Part shown: positions 1 to 8,691 of the stretch, one piece after another | Position numbering within the stretch: position 1 is the stretch's first letter | Layout: every line of letters begins with the position of its first letter | Assembly: GCA_006226375.1 (NCBI GenBank) | Contig: SBHC01000081.1 | Coordinates: forward strand, 1 to 64,000 | Direction of reading: 5' to 3' | From: Deltaproteobacteria bacterium | Lineage (GTDB): Bacteria > Myxococcota_C > UBA6777 | DNA: 64,000 bases | Program-made: the position numbers and the translations under genes | Notes under the pieces: model-generated | The model's database searches: none | Seen by the model: the letters and a program-made list of their open reading frames with translations, nothing else | What the model was told of the DNA's origin: nothing

Positions 1-189
1 GAATGACACTTTCGACGAAAAGGCTCACCCAAAGAACGCTCAAGAAAATGAAGTGCATTCTACTCTGAAAAGAGAGCAATGGGAAGAGAGGAAAGCGCAA
101 GTCGGCCTGTAACAGCCTGGGTTGTAGGATATGTTAAGAAGGAAAAAGGAAGAAAGGTGGAAGCAGAAGAAAGGAGTCGGCGTGGGAGG
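1..189. other. Window edge, no gene seen
   Basis: This segment lies beyond the stop of the IPT/PKD lipoprotein gene. On the minus strand it is pyrimidine-rich, without a clear terminator hairpin, and holds no supported coding sequence. Confidence 0.4.
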
Positions 190-3100
190 TTACTTGATGG
201 TGAAGGTAACCTTGTTGGAAGCCTGCTGGTCGGGGTTGACCAGAGTCAGGCTCAGCACGTCACCGCTCTTGTAGCTGGAAGTGTCGAAGTTATCCAGATA
301 CATTCTTGTGGAAGAGGAGTAACGCAAGGGGAAGGTCTTCAAGCCAACTCGTGCAAAAGCTCCAGTGATAAAGTTACTTCCGCTGAAGGTGATCGTCAGC
401 TTGGTTCCCTTCGTGGTTGACGTGGGGGAAATGTAACTAATGATGGGCGCTGGTGGCTTTGCAATCCAGAAGTTGTACTTGTTACTGGTGGTCGTACCGC
501 TCTGGTACTGCATGTTGTGCATACCTACGCTCAACCCGTTGGTGTTGAAGCTGTAGTAACGACAGTAGGGAGTACTGGAAGTAGGATAGCAGTAACGTGT
601 TGAGTAGGTGAAGGTCTTTCCATCCAACAACATGCTTGGTGTAGTGCTTGTGGTCCAGTTGAGACCGTACACGTACAAGGTATAGGAACGACCGGGATAC
701 ATCGGCTGTGTCACACGAGTGACAGACACCTTTCCGGAAGGCTTGGTCACCATGAAGGTATACGGATCAGACTTGTCACCGTTCGCGTTGAAGAGGGTCA
801 TCGTCTCAGAGTGCCCATCCTTCTTGGTCGTTGCGTCATACACAAACGAACGTGACGACGTAGAAGTCCCAGTCAGGGGCACTGTGTTCAGTCCCATACG
901 AATGTACGCACCCGAGCCAATGTTCGTTCCGTACAAGGTGAAGGAGCGGGTTTTGCCTTCTTCTGCAGCATACGGATAGATGTACGTAATCTTCGGGTCG
1001 GGCGTCTTCAACAGGCTAAAGCTGTACGGCGCACTCTTCCGCTTGCTCGTCGGGTGCTCCAACTCGATGGTGTATGCACCAGCCTGCATCGGTCCAGTGT
1101 TAAGGGGTCCACGCATGTACGCGTAGGTACCTGTCGAAGAGACGTAGGTGTAAGTGATGTTGTATTGGGAACCCCAATCCTTCTTCTTGTCGTCCAAGAT
1201 CCGAACAATCGGATTCTGGCTACAACGGGTACCTGACGTCGGGCAGAAGTGCGTTGCATAGATGTAGAAGTTGGAAACGGTTGTACCGTTGTAAATGGTT
1301 GTGGGGCTGATACGATCGAAGGTTGGGGGCGGAATGGGCTTCACGTTGATCGGAGCCGGGTTGCTTCGCTCTCCCGTGGGCAACTCGAGGAAGACCTTGT
1401 ACAAGCCGGCCTTCATCGCGCTGGTGTTCAACGTGCCGTAGACATAAGCATAGCTCCAACCCGACGAAGAGCTGATGTAAGCCCGCGAGAAGGTAAAGGT
1501 GGAAGAAACGTCTGTACCGTTGGGATCCAAGACAACAACCTTGGGATTCACAGTACAGGTCGTGGTGGTAGCCAACTTACAGAACTCACCCGCATAAATG
1601 TACAGGGTAGTGCTGGCGTTGCCTTCAAACACAGATGAAGGACTGGTGTAGTTGATCACGGGCGGTGGATAGGGCTTGGCCAAGATGGGTACCTGGTTGC
1701 TCTCTTTGCTCCCGTCTTTGACCATCAACATGTACGTTCCGGCCTTGAGAGTTTTGAGGTCGATACCATCCGCCGTCAATTGGAACTCGCTGCCAAACTT
1801 CGCGGTGATCTTGTCACCGTTGAAGTAGATCTCCGAGCTCTTGGTGAAGCCACGGCCTGTGATCAAGATGCCATTGTGAACCTGACCTCGCTCCAACTCG
1901 TGAGCCGAGAGGCTGGAGATGTAGGGAACGGTTGCCTTGTCCAAGATGGTGTACTTAATGGGCGGGGTCTTCTTGTTGTTCCCGTTGTCCACATAGATAT
2001 CAACGGTGTCGCCGTCTTTCTTTCCAGTGAAGTCCACTTTGTCAATCGCAAGAATCTCTTTGTCGTTTTTGACATTGATCTTCACTTCTTTGCCATCCAC
2101 AAACAGCTTGGCGGTGGCAGAGAAGTTCACACCTTTGACTGCGATAGCAATTTTGTCGCCCACAGTTCCGTAAGAGGGAGTGATCTGAGAAATGAACGGG
2201 TCGGGAGCTTCTGTCACCAGGAAGGGAACAGGATCGCTCACAGTGTTGCAAGGATTGACTACGCGGAGTTGCGCTTGACCAGGCTTGATTCCGGTGAGGT
2301 CAAGCTCTGCCGTCAAGCTGTAGCAGTACGATGTCCCGCTACAAGTGGTCTTCTGAATCTTTCCGTTCAAGGTGACGACAGCACCAACTTCAAAGCGCTG
2401 TCCTGTGCTGGAACTCTGGGAGTAGATCAGCACAGAAACCTTTGTCTCGGCTCGTCCTGCAGCAGGCCGAATTTCACGAACCGTGGATTTGCCAATGTTG
2501 GTACCGCTGACAATTCGGAAGTCGTAAGCCTGTGATTTGGCAGAAGGACCATTCTCCACGGTGACTTTGTAAGTTGTCGCAGACAAACCTTTTGCGTTCA
2601 GCTTGAACTTAAGGTTTTTGTCATCCACACGAGTCAACTTGTTGGTGGTCGAGGTTGTGGTGAAGGTGGTGGAGCCAAACTTCAGGATGGCGTCCTTGGT
2701 AAAGTTGCTACCGTATACCTCGACATCCGTATCACACTTGGTGTTCCAGCCACTCGGTGTGAGGTTGGAGATGGTGGGAATGCGGTAGGTCACAGTCAGC
2801 TTGAAGGTTTGCGACTTCTTACCGTTGGCATTCTGAACGTAAGCGTTCACGTCGCCAGCCGTCCAAGTGCCTTTGGTCGTATCCACAGTCGCGATGATGT
2901 AGGAGGAGCTGCGGAATTCGATGTTCTTGCCAGAAATTTCGGTGGTGCCCAAGAACAGCTTGGCACCAGGACGGAACGAGCCGCCGTAGATGCTCAGAGT
3001 GTTCACATCGTTGAGATACACGAAGAAGGGCAAAATTCGGTCAAGACGGGGTGTGGGATCCGTTCCTTCCACCTCAAACTCTTGCTTCTCAGATTCTTTG

Positions 3101-4665
3101 CCATCAGGATTTCGTACCCAAACTTTGTACTTCCCTTCAGCAAGACCCAACGCTTTGAGATCCAACTCAGGATCAGCTTGAATCTCGTCACGACGGATAC
3201 GCTTGGACTTGATAGCTTTGCCATCAAAGATAATCTGGGCGCCCTGGATGAAGCCTGTTCCGTGAACGCTGAAGGCGAACTTGGAATCTTTGACTCCCTT
3301 CGGAGGATTAAGAACGCGCAAGGTGGGGGGTCCTGTCGAAGGAAGAACCGTAAACGTGACTTCCTTGGAGGAGCGGTTCCCTGGGTTACGAAGCTTTACT
3401 TTGTACTCACCGGGCAAGGTCTGGCTCAGGTCCAACTGGAAGGTCAGCTCTGTGTCACTCACCACGGTGGTCGGCATGGGAACCAATTGGAACAACGCCT
3501 CGGTGCTGTCCTCCGCAGTCGCTCCCTTGATAAAGCCTTTGCCTTTGACAGTGATGGTGTACTTCGCGCCTGTGATTCCGACCTCAGGAGTCATGAACTC
3601 GGTCGCAGCGAACTCGGGTGCGGGCAGCTCCTTAATTTTGAACATCACGGTGTCTTCCGACACCTTCTTGTTCGGGTTACGGACCTGGAGCTTGTAATCA
3701 CCAGCAGCTTTGTCCAACAAAATGACTGCGGTCATGGTGGTGTCGTTGACAAACTTGAAGTCGTTGGGATTCAGCGCGATACCATCAAACAGAACCACAG
3801 CTTCGGGAGAGAAGCCGGAGCCTGTGATGTTCACTTCCACGGTGGTACCGGAGTAGCCCTCTGCTGGCTGAACCGAAGCGACGCTGGGCTGCAATTTAAA
3901 GTCGGTGAGGACTTCGATGGAGACGGTGTCAGGGTCGCTGGACTCAAGGCCATCGTTGACCACCAACTCTACAATGTACTTACCGGGCTTGTCAGGGGAG
4001 AAGGTGGGCTTGTCGGCCTTGGGATCGGAGAGATCGGCAGCGCTGCCATCAGGCTTGGTCTTGAACTTCCATTCGTAGGTGAGCGGATCACCTTCAGGAT
4101 CAGTGGAGTTGGAGCCGTCGAGGTTGACAGTCTCACCCACGCCCGTCACTTGGTCAGGACCGGCGTTGGCGCTGGGTTGTTCGTTTTGCTCTGCACCAAA
4201 GACATCAACTTCGTGACGAACAGGGTCACTTTTCGCGCCCTTGGAGTCAGTCACGACAAGTTCTACAATAAATTTGCCCGCTTTGTCTGCGGTAAACGTT
4301 GCTGTATTTGTATCAGCACCTTCGATGGTCGCCTGACTTCCAGTGGGAACGTCAGCAAACTTCCATGCAAATGTGAGTGGAGTGTGACCGTCGGGGTCAA
4401 GGCTGCCAGAGCCATCGAGTTTGAGCGTGCTCAACTGGCGAACTTGCTTGTCGCCCGTGATCCTAGCTTCAGGAGGATTGTTCACTTCGGGAACGGTTGT
4501 ACAGACTCGCTTAACACAACGTTGACCGTCAGCGCAGTCTGCGTTGGTTGCACATTTGGTGTCGTTGGAGTCTCCACTGGGAGAACAGTTGGCGAGTGTC
4601 AGCAAACCGATACTCAGCAAAAAGATTCCGCATAAGCGCTTTGTGTAACTCAATCTCATCCACAT
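190..4665 (-). CDS. Giant surface lipoprotein with PKD and tandem IPT/TIG domains
   Basis: Predicted 1,491-residue lipoprotein. The start is the ATG at 4665, preceded by AGGAGG at 4674-4679; an in-frame ATG 27 nt upstream lacks a site. The N-terminus has a signal peptide ending in lipobox LANC. A short motif C-x5-C-x5-C-x4-C follows, then two PKD-like domains (each with a DxDG/DPEG turn and an AWKF/YEWKF strand). About 13 consecutive IPT/TIG-like beta-sandwich units fill the rest, recognised by repeated phrases such as ITGSGF, VKGKGF, VHGTGF and ITGRGF. IPT and PKD arrays usually act as extended adhesive or carbohydrate/protein-binding stalks. No catalytic domain is visible. Outer-membrane or surface location is inferred from the lipobox. 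The ligand is unknown. Confidence 0.9.
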   Translation of the reverse strand: MWMRLSYTKRLCGIFLLSIGLLTLANCSPSGDSNDTKCATNADCADGQRCVKRVCTTVPEVNNPPEARITGDKQVRQLSTLKLDGSGSLDPDGHTPLTFAWKFADVPTGSQATIEGADTNTATFTADKAGKFIVELVVTDSKGAKSDPVRHEVDVFGAEQNEQPSANAGPDQVTGVGETVNLDGSNSTDPEGDPLTYEWKFKTKPDGSAADLSDPKADKPTFSPDKPGKYIVELVVNDGLESSDPDTVSIEVLTDFKLQPSVASVQPAEGYSGTTVEVNITGSGFSPEAVVLFDGIALNPNDFKFVNDTTMTAVILLDKAAGDYKLQVRNPNKKVSEDTVMFKIKELPAPEFAATEFMTPEVGITGAKYTITVKGKGFIKGATAEDSTEALFQLVPMPTTVVSDTELTFQLDLSQTLPGEYKVKLRNPGNRSSKEVTFTVLPSTGPPTLRVLNPPKGVKDSKFAFSVHGTGFIQGAQIIFDGKAIKSKRIRRDEIQADPELDLKALGLAEGKYKVWVRNPDGKESEKQEFEVEGTDPTPRLDRILPFFVYLNDVNTLSIYGGSFRPGAKLFLGTTEISGKNIEFRSSSYIIATVDTTKGTWTAGDVNAYVQNANGKKSQTFKLTVTYRIPTISNLTPSGWNTKCDTDVEVYGSNFTKDAILKFGSTTFTTTSTTNKLTRVDDKNLKFKLNAKGLSATTYKVTVENGPSAKSQAYDFRIVSGTNIGKSTVREIRPAAGRAETKVSVLIYSQSSSTGQRFEVGAVVTLNGKIQKTTCSGTSYCYSLTAELDLTGIKPGQAQLRVVNPCNTVSDPVPFLVTEAPDPFISQITPSYGTVGDKIAIAVKGVNFSATAKLFVDGKEVKINVKNDKEILAIDKVDFTGKKDGDTVDIYVDNGNNKKTPPIKYTILDKATVPYISSLSAHELERGQVHNGILITGRGFTKSSEIYFNGDKITAKFGSEFQLTADGIDLKTLKAGTYMLMVKDGSKESNQVPILAKPYPPPVINYTSPSSVFEGNASTTLYIYAGEFCKLATTTTCTVNPKVVVLDPNGTDVSSTFTFSRAYISSSSGWSYAYVYGTLNTSAMKAGLYKVFLELPTGERSNPAPINVKPIPPPTFDRISPTTIYNGTTVSNFYIYATHFCPTSGTRCSQNPIVRILDDKKKDWGSQYNITYTYVSSTGTYAYMRGPLNTGPMQAGAYTIELEHPTSKRKSAPYSFSLLKTPDPKITYIYPYAAEEGKTRSFTLYGTNIGSGAYIRMGLNTVPLTGTSTSSRSFVYDATTKKDGHSETMTLFNANGDKSDPYTFMVTKPSGKVSVTRVTQPMYPGRSYTLYVYGLNWTTSTTPSMLLDGKTFTYSTRYCYPTSSTPYCRYYSFNTNGLSVGMHNMQYQSGTTTSNKYNFWIAKPPAPIISYISPTSTTKGTKLTITFSGSNFITGAFARVGLKTFPLRYSSSTRMYLDNFDTSSYKSGDVLSLTLVNPDQQASNKVTFTIK

Positions 4666-4837
4666 AGAATAATCCTCCTGGGCTGTAAACAAACTATGAC
4701 GCTTGCGTAAGAGTCTCCAAAAAAGCCACGTTTGTCAAGGAACTTTGTAAATCAAAGGTCTGATTTCGTGGAACTATTAAGTCAAAAGTGGGTTCCCCCT
4801 CCAAAAGTTCGAGATTAAGAACTTCAAGAGAACAAGG

Positions 4838-5386
4838 TCAACATGGAGTGCGGTACAACTGCTTTTCCTCGATGTAAGAAACAATCGTGTTCGGCAGAGC
4901 CCCTTCCACAGAGAGACCTTGTTGCAGACGAGAACGAATCGCAGAGGACGAAACTTCAGGCAGGCTGAAGCCAAGAGAGTCCGAGTGATACCCCCCCCGT
5001 GGGATCCACAAGGGAGGAGCCAACTCAGCAAGAAGTTCGAATGATTTCCATTCCTTTGTCTCTTCCGCGATGTCACTACCGACCATCAGCCGAAACCGAT
5101 GGGTAGGAAATTTCTGACACAAGGTCTCCAAAACATCGACGGTATACGAACTCTGAATATGACGTTCACAGTCCGATACTTTGATATGTGGACCCAACCC
5201 CGACGCCCCTATCTCACACATTTTAATACGATCCTCGTAGGGTGCAAGGATTTTTCCAAACGCATGTTGATAACAAGGGACCATCCAAACCTCGTCCACT
5301 TCTCCCGAGCACAAAGCCCAGGAAGCGGCAAGGAAGTGACTGAAATGTGGGGGATTGAAACTTCCTCCGTAGAAGCCAACGCGCAT
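4838..5386 (-). CDS. nadD: Nicotinate-nucleotide adenylyltransferase
   Basis: Cytoplasmic enzyme that adenylylates nicotinate mononucleotide to deamido-NAD in NAD biosynthesis. The 182 residues match the usual family size. The N-terminal nucleotidyltransferase signature GGSFNPPHFSH (residues 7-17) carries the HxxH-type ATP site, and the C-terminal SSSAIRSRL matches the family ISSTxIR motif. Start ATG at 5386 has GGAG about 10 nt upstream. The gene is divergent from kinase 1, with 142 nt between the starts. The obgE, proA or rsfS neighbours common for nadD elsewhere are absent here. Confidence 0.93.
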   Translation of the reverse strand: MRVGFYGGSFNPPHFSHFLAASWALCSGEVDEVWMVPCYQHAFGKILAPYEDRIKMCEIGASGLGPHIKVSDCERHIQSSYTVDVLETLCQKFPTHRFRLMVGSDIAEETKEWKSFELLAELAPPLWIPRGGYHSDSLGFSLPEVSSSAIRSRLQQGLSVEGALPNTIVSYIEEKQLYRTPC

Positions 5387-5528
5387 CCAAGCTGCTCCAT
5401 CTACCGTACAACAGTACGGCCAATCTATAGACTCGTTACATCCAATTTGGTCTCAAGACTTTCCCAACCCAAAAAATTGCTCTGCCTTGGGGGTGCTTGT
5501 TAGACTGCATCCCCAGAAGGAGACTATC

Positions 5529-7079
5529 ATGGGTTCGACGAAATCAGCATCAAAACGTTCTCCAGCTGACCCACCAAGCAAAGCCAAACCCAAGCTGGCC
5601 AAAACGGTGCGGGTCAAGCTAAGGAGCGGTGACAGGATCGCAGATCGGTTCACCGTATTGGGCCGTCCTTTGGGAAAGGGCGGAATGGGAACGGTTTACA
5701 AAGTGGAAGACGACGGAGGCTCGATCTATGCCGTCAAACGGCTAAGCCCCGCGCTTCATGACGAGAAGCGCTTCGTCACCCGCTTTGAAAGAGAATACGA
5801 AGCCGCCTCTGGCCTTCGTCACCCCAACATCATTGCTTACCAAGAATTGTTCCATGCCGAGGGTATACTCCACATTCGGATGGAGTACAACGACGGTGTC
5901 AATGTCCGGCAGCTGCTGAAAAAGCAAAAGACACTCTCCATCGAGACGGCGACAAGCATCGGTCGCGATCTCGCGAGGGCGCTGGAACACTTGCACGCGC
6001 ACAAGGTCGTACACCGTGACATCAAGCCCGAAAACATCTTGCTCGGGCGCAAAGGCACAGTGAAGCTCACAGACTTCGGAATTAGCCGGCTGGAGTACTC
6101 CACCGTCACCCGAACAGGAACCCTCCTAGGAACGCCACGTTACATGTCCCCCGAGCAACTGGCGGGACGCAAAGGGGAAGACATCAGCCCAGCGAGCGAT
6201 CTCTACGCTTTGGGCATCGTGCTCTACGAGATGCTAACAGGCAAAGATCCTTACAGGCTTCGCAAAAAAGCCGAGCTGCTGGAAGTGATCAATGTTAAGC
6301 AAACGAGGGAGCCGAAGCCCCTCCCTGGCGACATAGACCCTGAGTTGTCCGATCTGATCATGGGCCTGCTCCAACATGACCCTGCCAAACGGCCGGAGTC
6401 AGCAAGGGAAGTGGGACAAGTGTTGGGACGTTGGGCAGTCTCTCGTCGTCAACAACGGTCGGTGTTTCAAGACCTTCTTGCCCCCGCAGAAGGTGGAACC
6501 ACGGCCAGCCGAAAGCTGACGGTGTCCAAACGCAAACGCGATTCGTTTTGGGAGCAAGGGCAGGAGCCAACGAGCGCAACCCATGCCACTCAACTGGAGT
6601 TGCCTCCGGCCCCTCGCTACCCTCTGTTTCCTGCCTTTGTCGCAACCCTGGCGTTCTTCGCCTTACTCTGGGGTGTGGGTTGGTGGTCCGGTCAAGGGAG
6701 CACCCCCGCGGTGTCTCCCCCAGGCTCTCTTCGTCAGGCCAAGAGTCCAGTCAAAGCAGCTCATAAGGTTCGCAATGTACAGCGCAAACAGACTCGGAAA
6801 CGAAGAACGAAACGACGCGCCAAGCGAGCCAAGCAGCGACGAAGCAAGACACGCAAACGACGTTGGGCACGATCCAGGCGCAACAAACGCAAACGTTGGA
6901 AGCGTCGAAAGCGGCGAGGACGTCACAAACGCAGGTCCTACCGCAAACGAAGAGGGAAGCGCGCACGCCGTCGGACACGACGAAGGCGTCGAAGAACGCG
7001 ACGCAGGTCCAGGCATTCCAAACAAAAGCGAGCACCCAAGCGACGCATACAAGCAGCCAGCGATTGGTCGTACGAGTGA
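5529..7079 (+). CDS. Transmembrane Ser/Thr kinase 1 with polycationic C-terminal tail
   Basis: Hanks-type (PknB-like) kinase of 516 residues. Start ATG at 5529 follows AAGGAG at 5517-5522; a longer frame from 5487 has no ribosome site. The kinase domain (about residues 37-300) has the complete motifs GKGGMGTVY, AVKR, HRDIKPEN, DFG and SPE, so it should be active. One hydrophobic segment lies at about 367-388. Residues 409-508 beyond it are about 64% Arg plus Lys, so a kinase facing the cytoplasm would expose a polybasic tail outside. The nearest downstream gene encodes a PP2C phosphatase, the usual counterpart. No PASTA, PEGA or WD40 sensor domain is seen; the basic tail takes that position. 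Confidence 0.93.
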   Translation: MGSTKSASKRSPADPPSKAKPKLAKTVRVKLRSGDRIADRFTVLGRPLGKGGMGTVYKVEDDGGSIYAVKRLSPALHDEKRFVTRFEREYEAASGLRHPNIIAYQELFHAEGILHIRMEYNDGVNVRQLLKKQKTLSIETATSIGRDLARALEHLHAHKVVHRDIKPENILLGRKGTVKLTDFGISRLEYSTVTRTGTLLGTPRYMSPEQLAGRKGEDISPASDLYALGIVLYEMLTGKDPYRLRKKAELLEVINVKQTREPKPLPGDIDPELSDLIMGLLQHDPAKRPESAREVGQVLGRWAVSRRQQRSVFQDLLAPAEGGTTASRKLTVSKRKRDSFWEQGQEPTSATHATQLELPPAPRYPLFPAFVATLAFFALLWGVGWWSGQGSTPAVSPPGSLRQAKSPVKAAHKVRNVQRKQTRKRRTKRRAKRAKQRRSKTRKRRWARSRRNKRKRWKRRKRRGRHKRRSYRKRRGKRARRRTRRRRRRTRRRSRHSKQKRAPKRRIQAASDWSYE

Positions 7080-7410
7080 GAGAGGGACAGCATGATTCGA
7101 CAAGCGAGCATCCCAAATAGTCAACGATATTCAGTAGAACGTTCCACAATCGTGAGGCGACCTGCTGTAGGTTCCCAACAAGGAGTGGAGGAAAGCAGGT
7201 CATGCTCTTGAATTGCAAACATACTCATGTTACTTATGATCCAATACGCACTGTGACCACAAACCCACCATCAGCAGCTTAGACAGAAACACAGCGCACC
7301 AAACCGGTAGGCTGGCTTTGTTGCCCGTCCAACACCATGAATGTTGGCAACGAAGCGAGCAGCCCAAGCGGGAATGTGAGCCATCTCTGACCAAGGGAAG
7401 TAAAGAGCGA
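7080..7410 (+). other. 331-bp intergenic/leader between kinase 1 and PP2C
   Basis: No convincing gene is visible. The segment holds a perfect 8-base inverted repeat, GACCTGCT (7159-7166) and AGCAGGTC (7194-7201), separated by 27 nt. A second small hairpin pairs CCAACA (7329-7334) with TGTTGG (7342-7347). Neither is followed by a T-tract, so an intrinsic terminator is unlikely. They may be operator-like or leader structures for the phosphatase gene. Confidence 0.35.
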
Positions 7411-8445
7411 ATGAAGGCGTTGAAACAACGCGGCCCACGAATTGGACGAAAGACAGACGTTGGTCGTATCCGCACGGCGAACGAGGACAGCATGGGAGAT
7501 CTCCCTGTCCAAGGTGGACATGTCCTGATCGTGGCCGACGGAATGGGTGGATATCGAGGTGGGGCCATTGCCAGTAGCCTGGTCGTAGAAGCCATCGAGG
7601 AATACTTCCTGGATGCCAAGCTCTCCGATCCCCAAAAGGCACTGCGCGAATCCATCTACACCGCCAACGAAAGAATTTATCTGCGCGGGAAGCAAGACGA
7701 AGACTTGTCACGCATGGGCTCTACCTGTGTCCTCGCCCTCGTCAAAGGAGACCAACTCCATCTGGCGCATGTAGGGGACAGCAGGATCTATTTTATGAGG
7801 CAAGGTGGTAAGCTTCAACGCTTGACCCGTGACCACACCGTGGTCCAGCACTTTGTCGATGTGGGCTTGCTCAGCGAAGAAGAAGCAGAAGGTCACCCCG
7901 ACAGTCACATATTGAGCCGCGCTCTCGGCCCACGGGCTCACGTGGAACCGGAAGTTCGTGATGAGCCTGTGATTCTCCAAGAAGGAGATCGCGTCTTGCT
8001 CTGCAGCGACGGGCTCACCAAAATGCTGACCGAACAAAACATCTCCACGATGCTGTCGATGGAAGTGGATCTCCAAGAAATCGCCGACAAGATGGTGGAT
8101 GTCGCGAACCAAAACGGTGGCGAAGACAACGTCACTGTCCTGGCGTTTGAATACGTTGCCGGAGAAGGCGAAGAGGGAGAAGCAAGTCCGTCTATCAAGA
8201 CGGGAGCAGCCTCCAAATTGAGCCTTCAAGAGGGTGAGGATCAGTCCGAAGCGGACGCCGACACTCTTGACCCAACAGGGCCCAACCTTGCAGCTGCCAT
8301 ACCTGGACCACCGAAGGAAGACGACGGTGCCCTGGAGGAAACAACAGAGATGGGCGACGCGTTGGAAGAAACTGTGGAACTCGAAGAGCAAAACGCAGAG
8401 AAACCCGCTGACTCAAAGAAAGAGTCCGACAAGGACAAAGCGTAG
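7411..8445 (+). CDS. PP2C-family Ser/Thr protein phosphatase
   Basis: Metal-dependent (Mn/Mg) PPM phosphatase of 344 residues, expected to dephosphorylate targets of Hanks kinases. Start ATG at 7411 (MKALKQRG) is preceded by AAAGAG; a longer in-frame start at 7318 lacks a site. Motifs in order: RTANEDS, VADGMGG, LAHVGDSRIY, LCSDGLTKML and GEDNVTVL, which supply the expected metal-coordinating Asp residues. The last 90 or so residues form an acidic, Glu/Asp-rich, probably disordered tail with no counterpart in minimal PP2C enzymes. It lies downstream of kinase 1 on the same strand and is the only such phosphatase gene among four kinases here. Confidence 0.94.
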   Translation: MKALKQRGPRIGRKTDVGRIRTANEDSMGDLPVQGGHVLIVADGMGGYRGGAIASSLVVEAIEEYFLDAKLSDPQKALRESIYTANERIYLRGKQDEDLSRMGSTCVLALVKGDQLHLAHVGDSRIYFMRQGGKLQRLTRDHTVVQHFVDVGLLSEEEAEGHPDSHILSRALGPRAHVEPEVRDEPVILQEGDRVLLCSDGLTKMLTEQNISTMLSMEVDLQEIADKMVDVANQNGGEDNVTVLAFEYVAGEGEEGEASPSIKTGAASKLSLQEGEDQSEADADTLDPTGPNLAAAIPGPPKEDDGALEETTEMGDALEETVELEEQNAEKPADSKKESDKDKA

Positions 8446-8691
8446 AAACCAACCCAGCCCGATGGCGACCTTTCCTCAGACAACCCCTTCCCTTCATAGC
8501 CAACCCCCTGCTTTTCCATTCTCAACCCTCATCAGCTTCCCCAGCCAAGCACAGAAGTCGCCCCAAGACGGTTGACTCATAGCGCCAAATCTGGCTAATG
8601 TATAGCTTCTTAATAGCGGATTCCGAATCCATCATGGTGAGAACCCATGCTCTCCGAGTATTTATCTTTCGTATGACTCTAGCTTCAGGAA

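Noticed and set aside
2809-4635. Long open frame on the plus strand opposite the IPT/PKD lipoprotein
   Set aside because: No domain, no ribosome site, and it is the antisense of a clearly coding lipoprotein with repeated domains.
6753-7079. Kinase 1 Arg/Lys tail as a frameshift artefact
   Set aside because: Other frames here are also open because of CGN-type repeats, but similar Arg-rich tails occur in other kinases of the window and the frame joins smoothly to the transmembrane helix.
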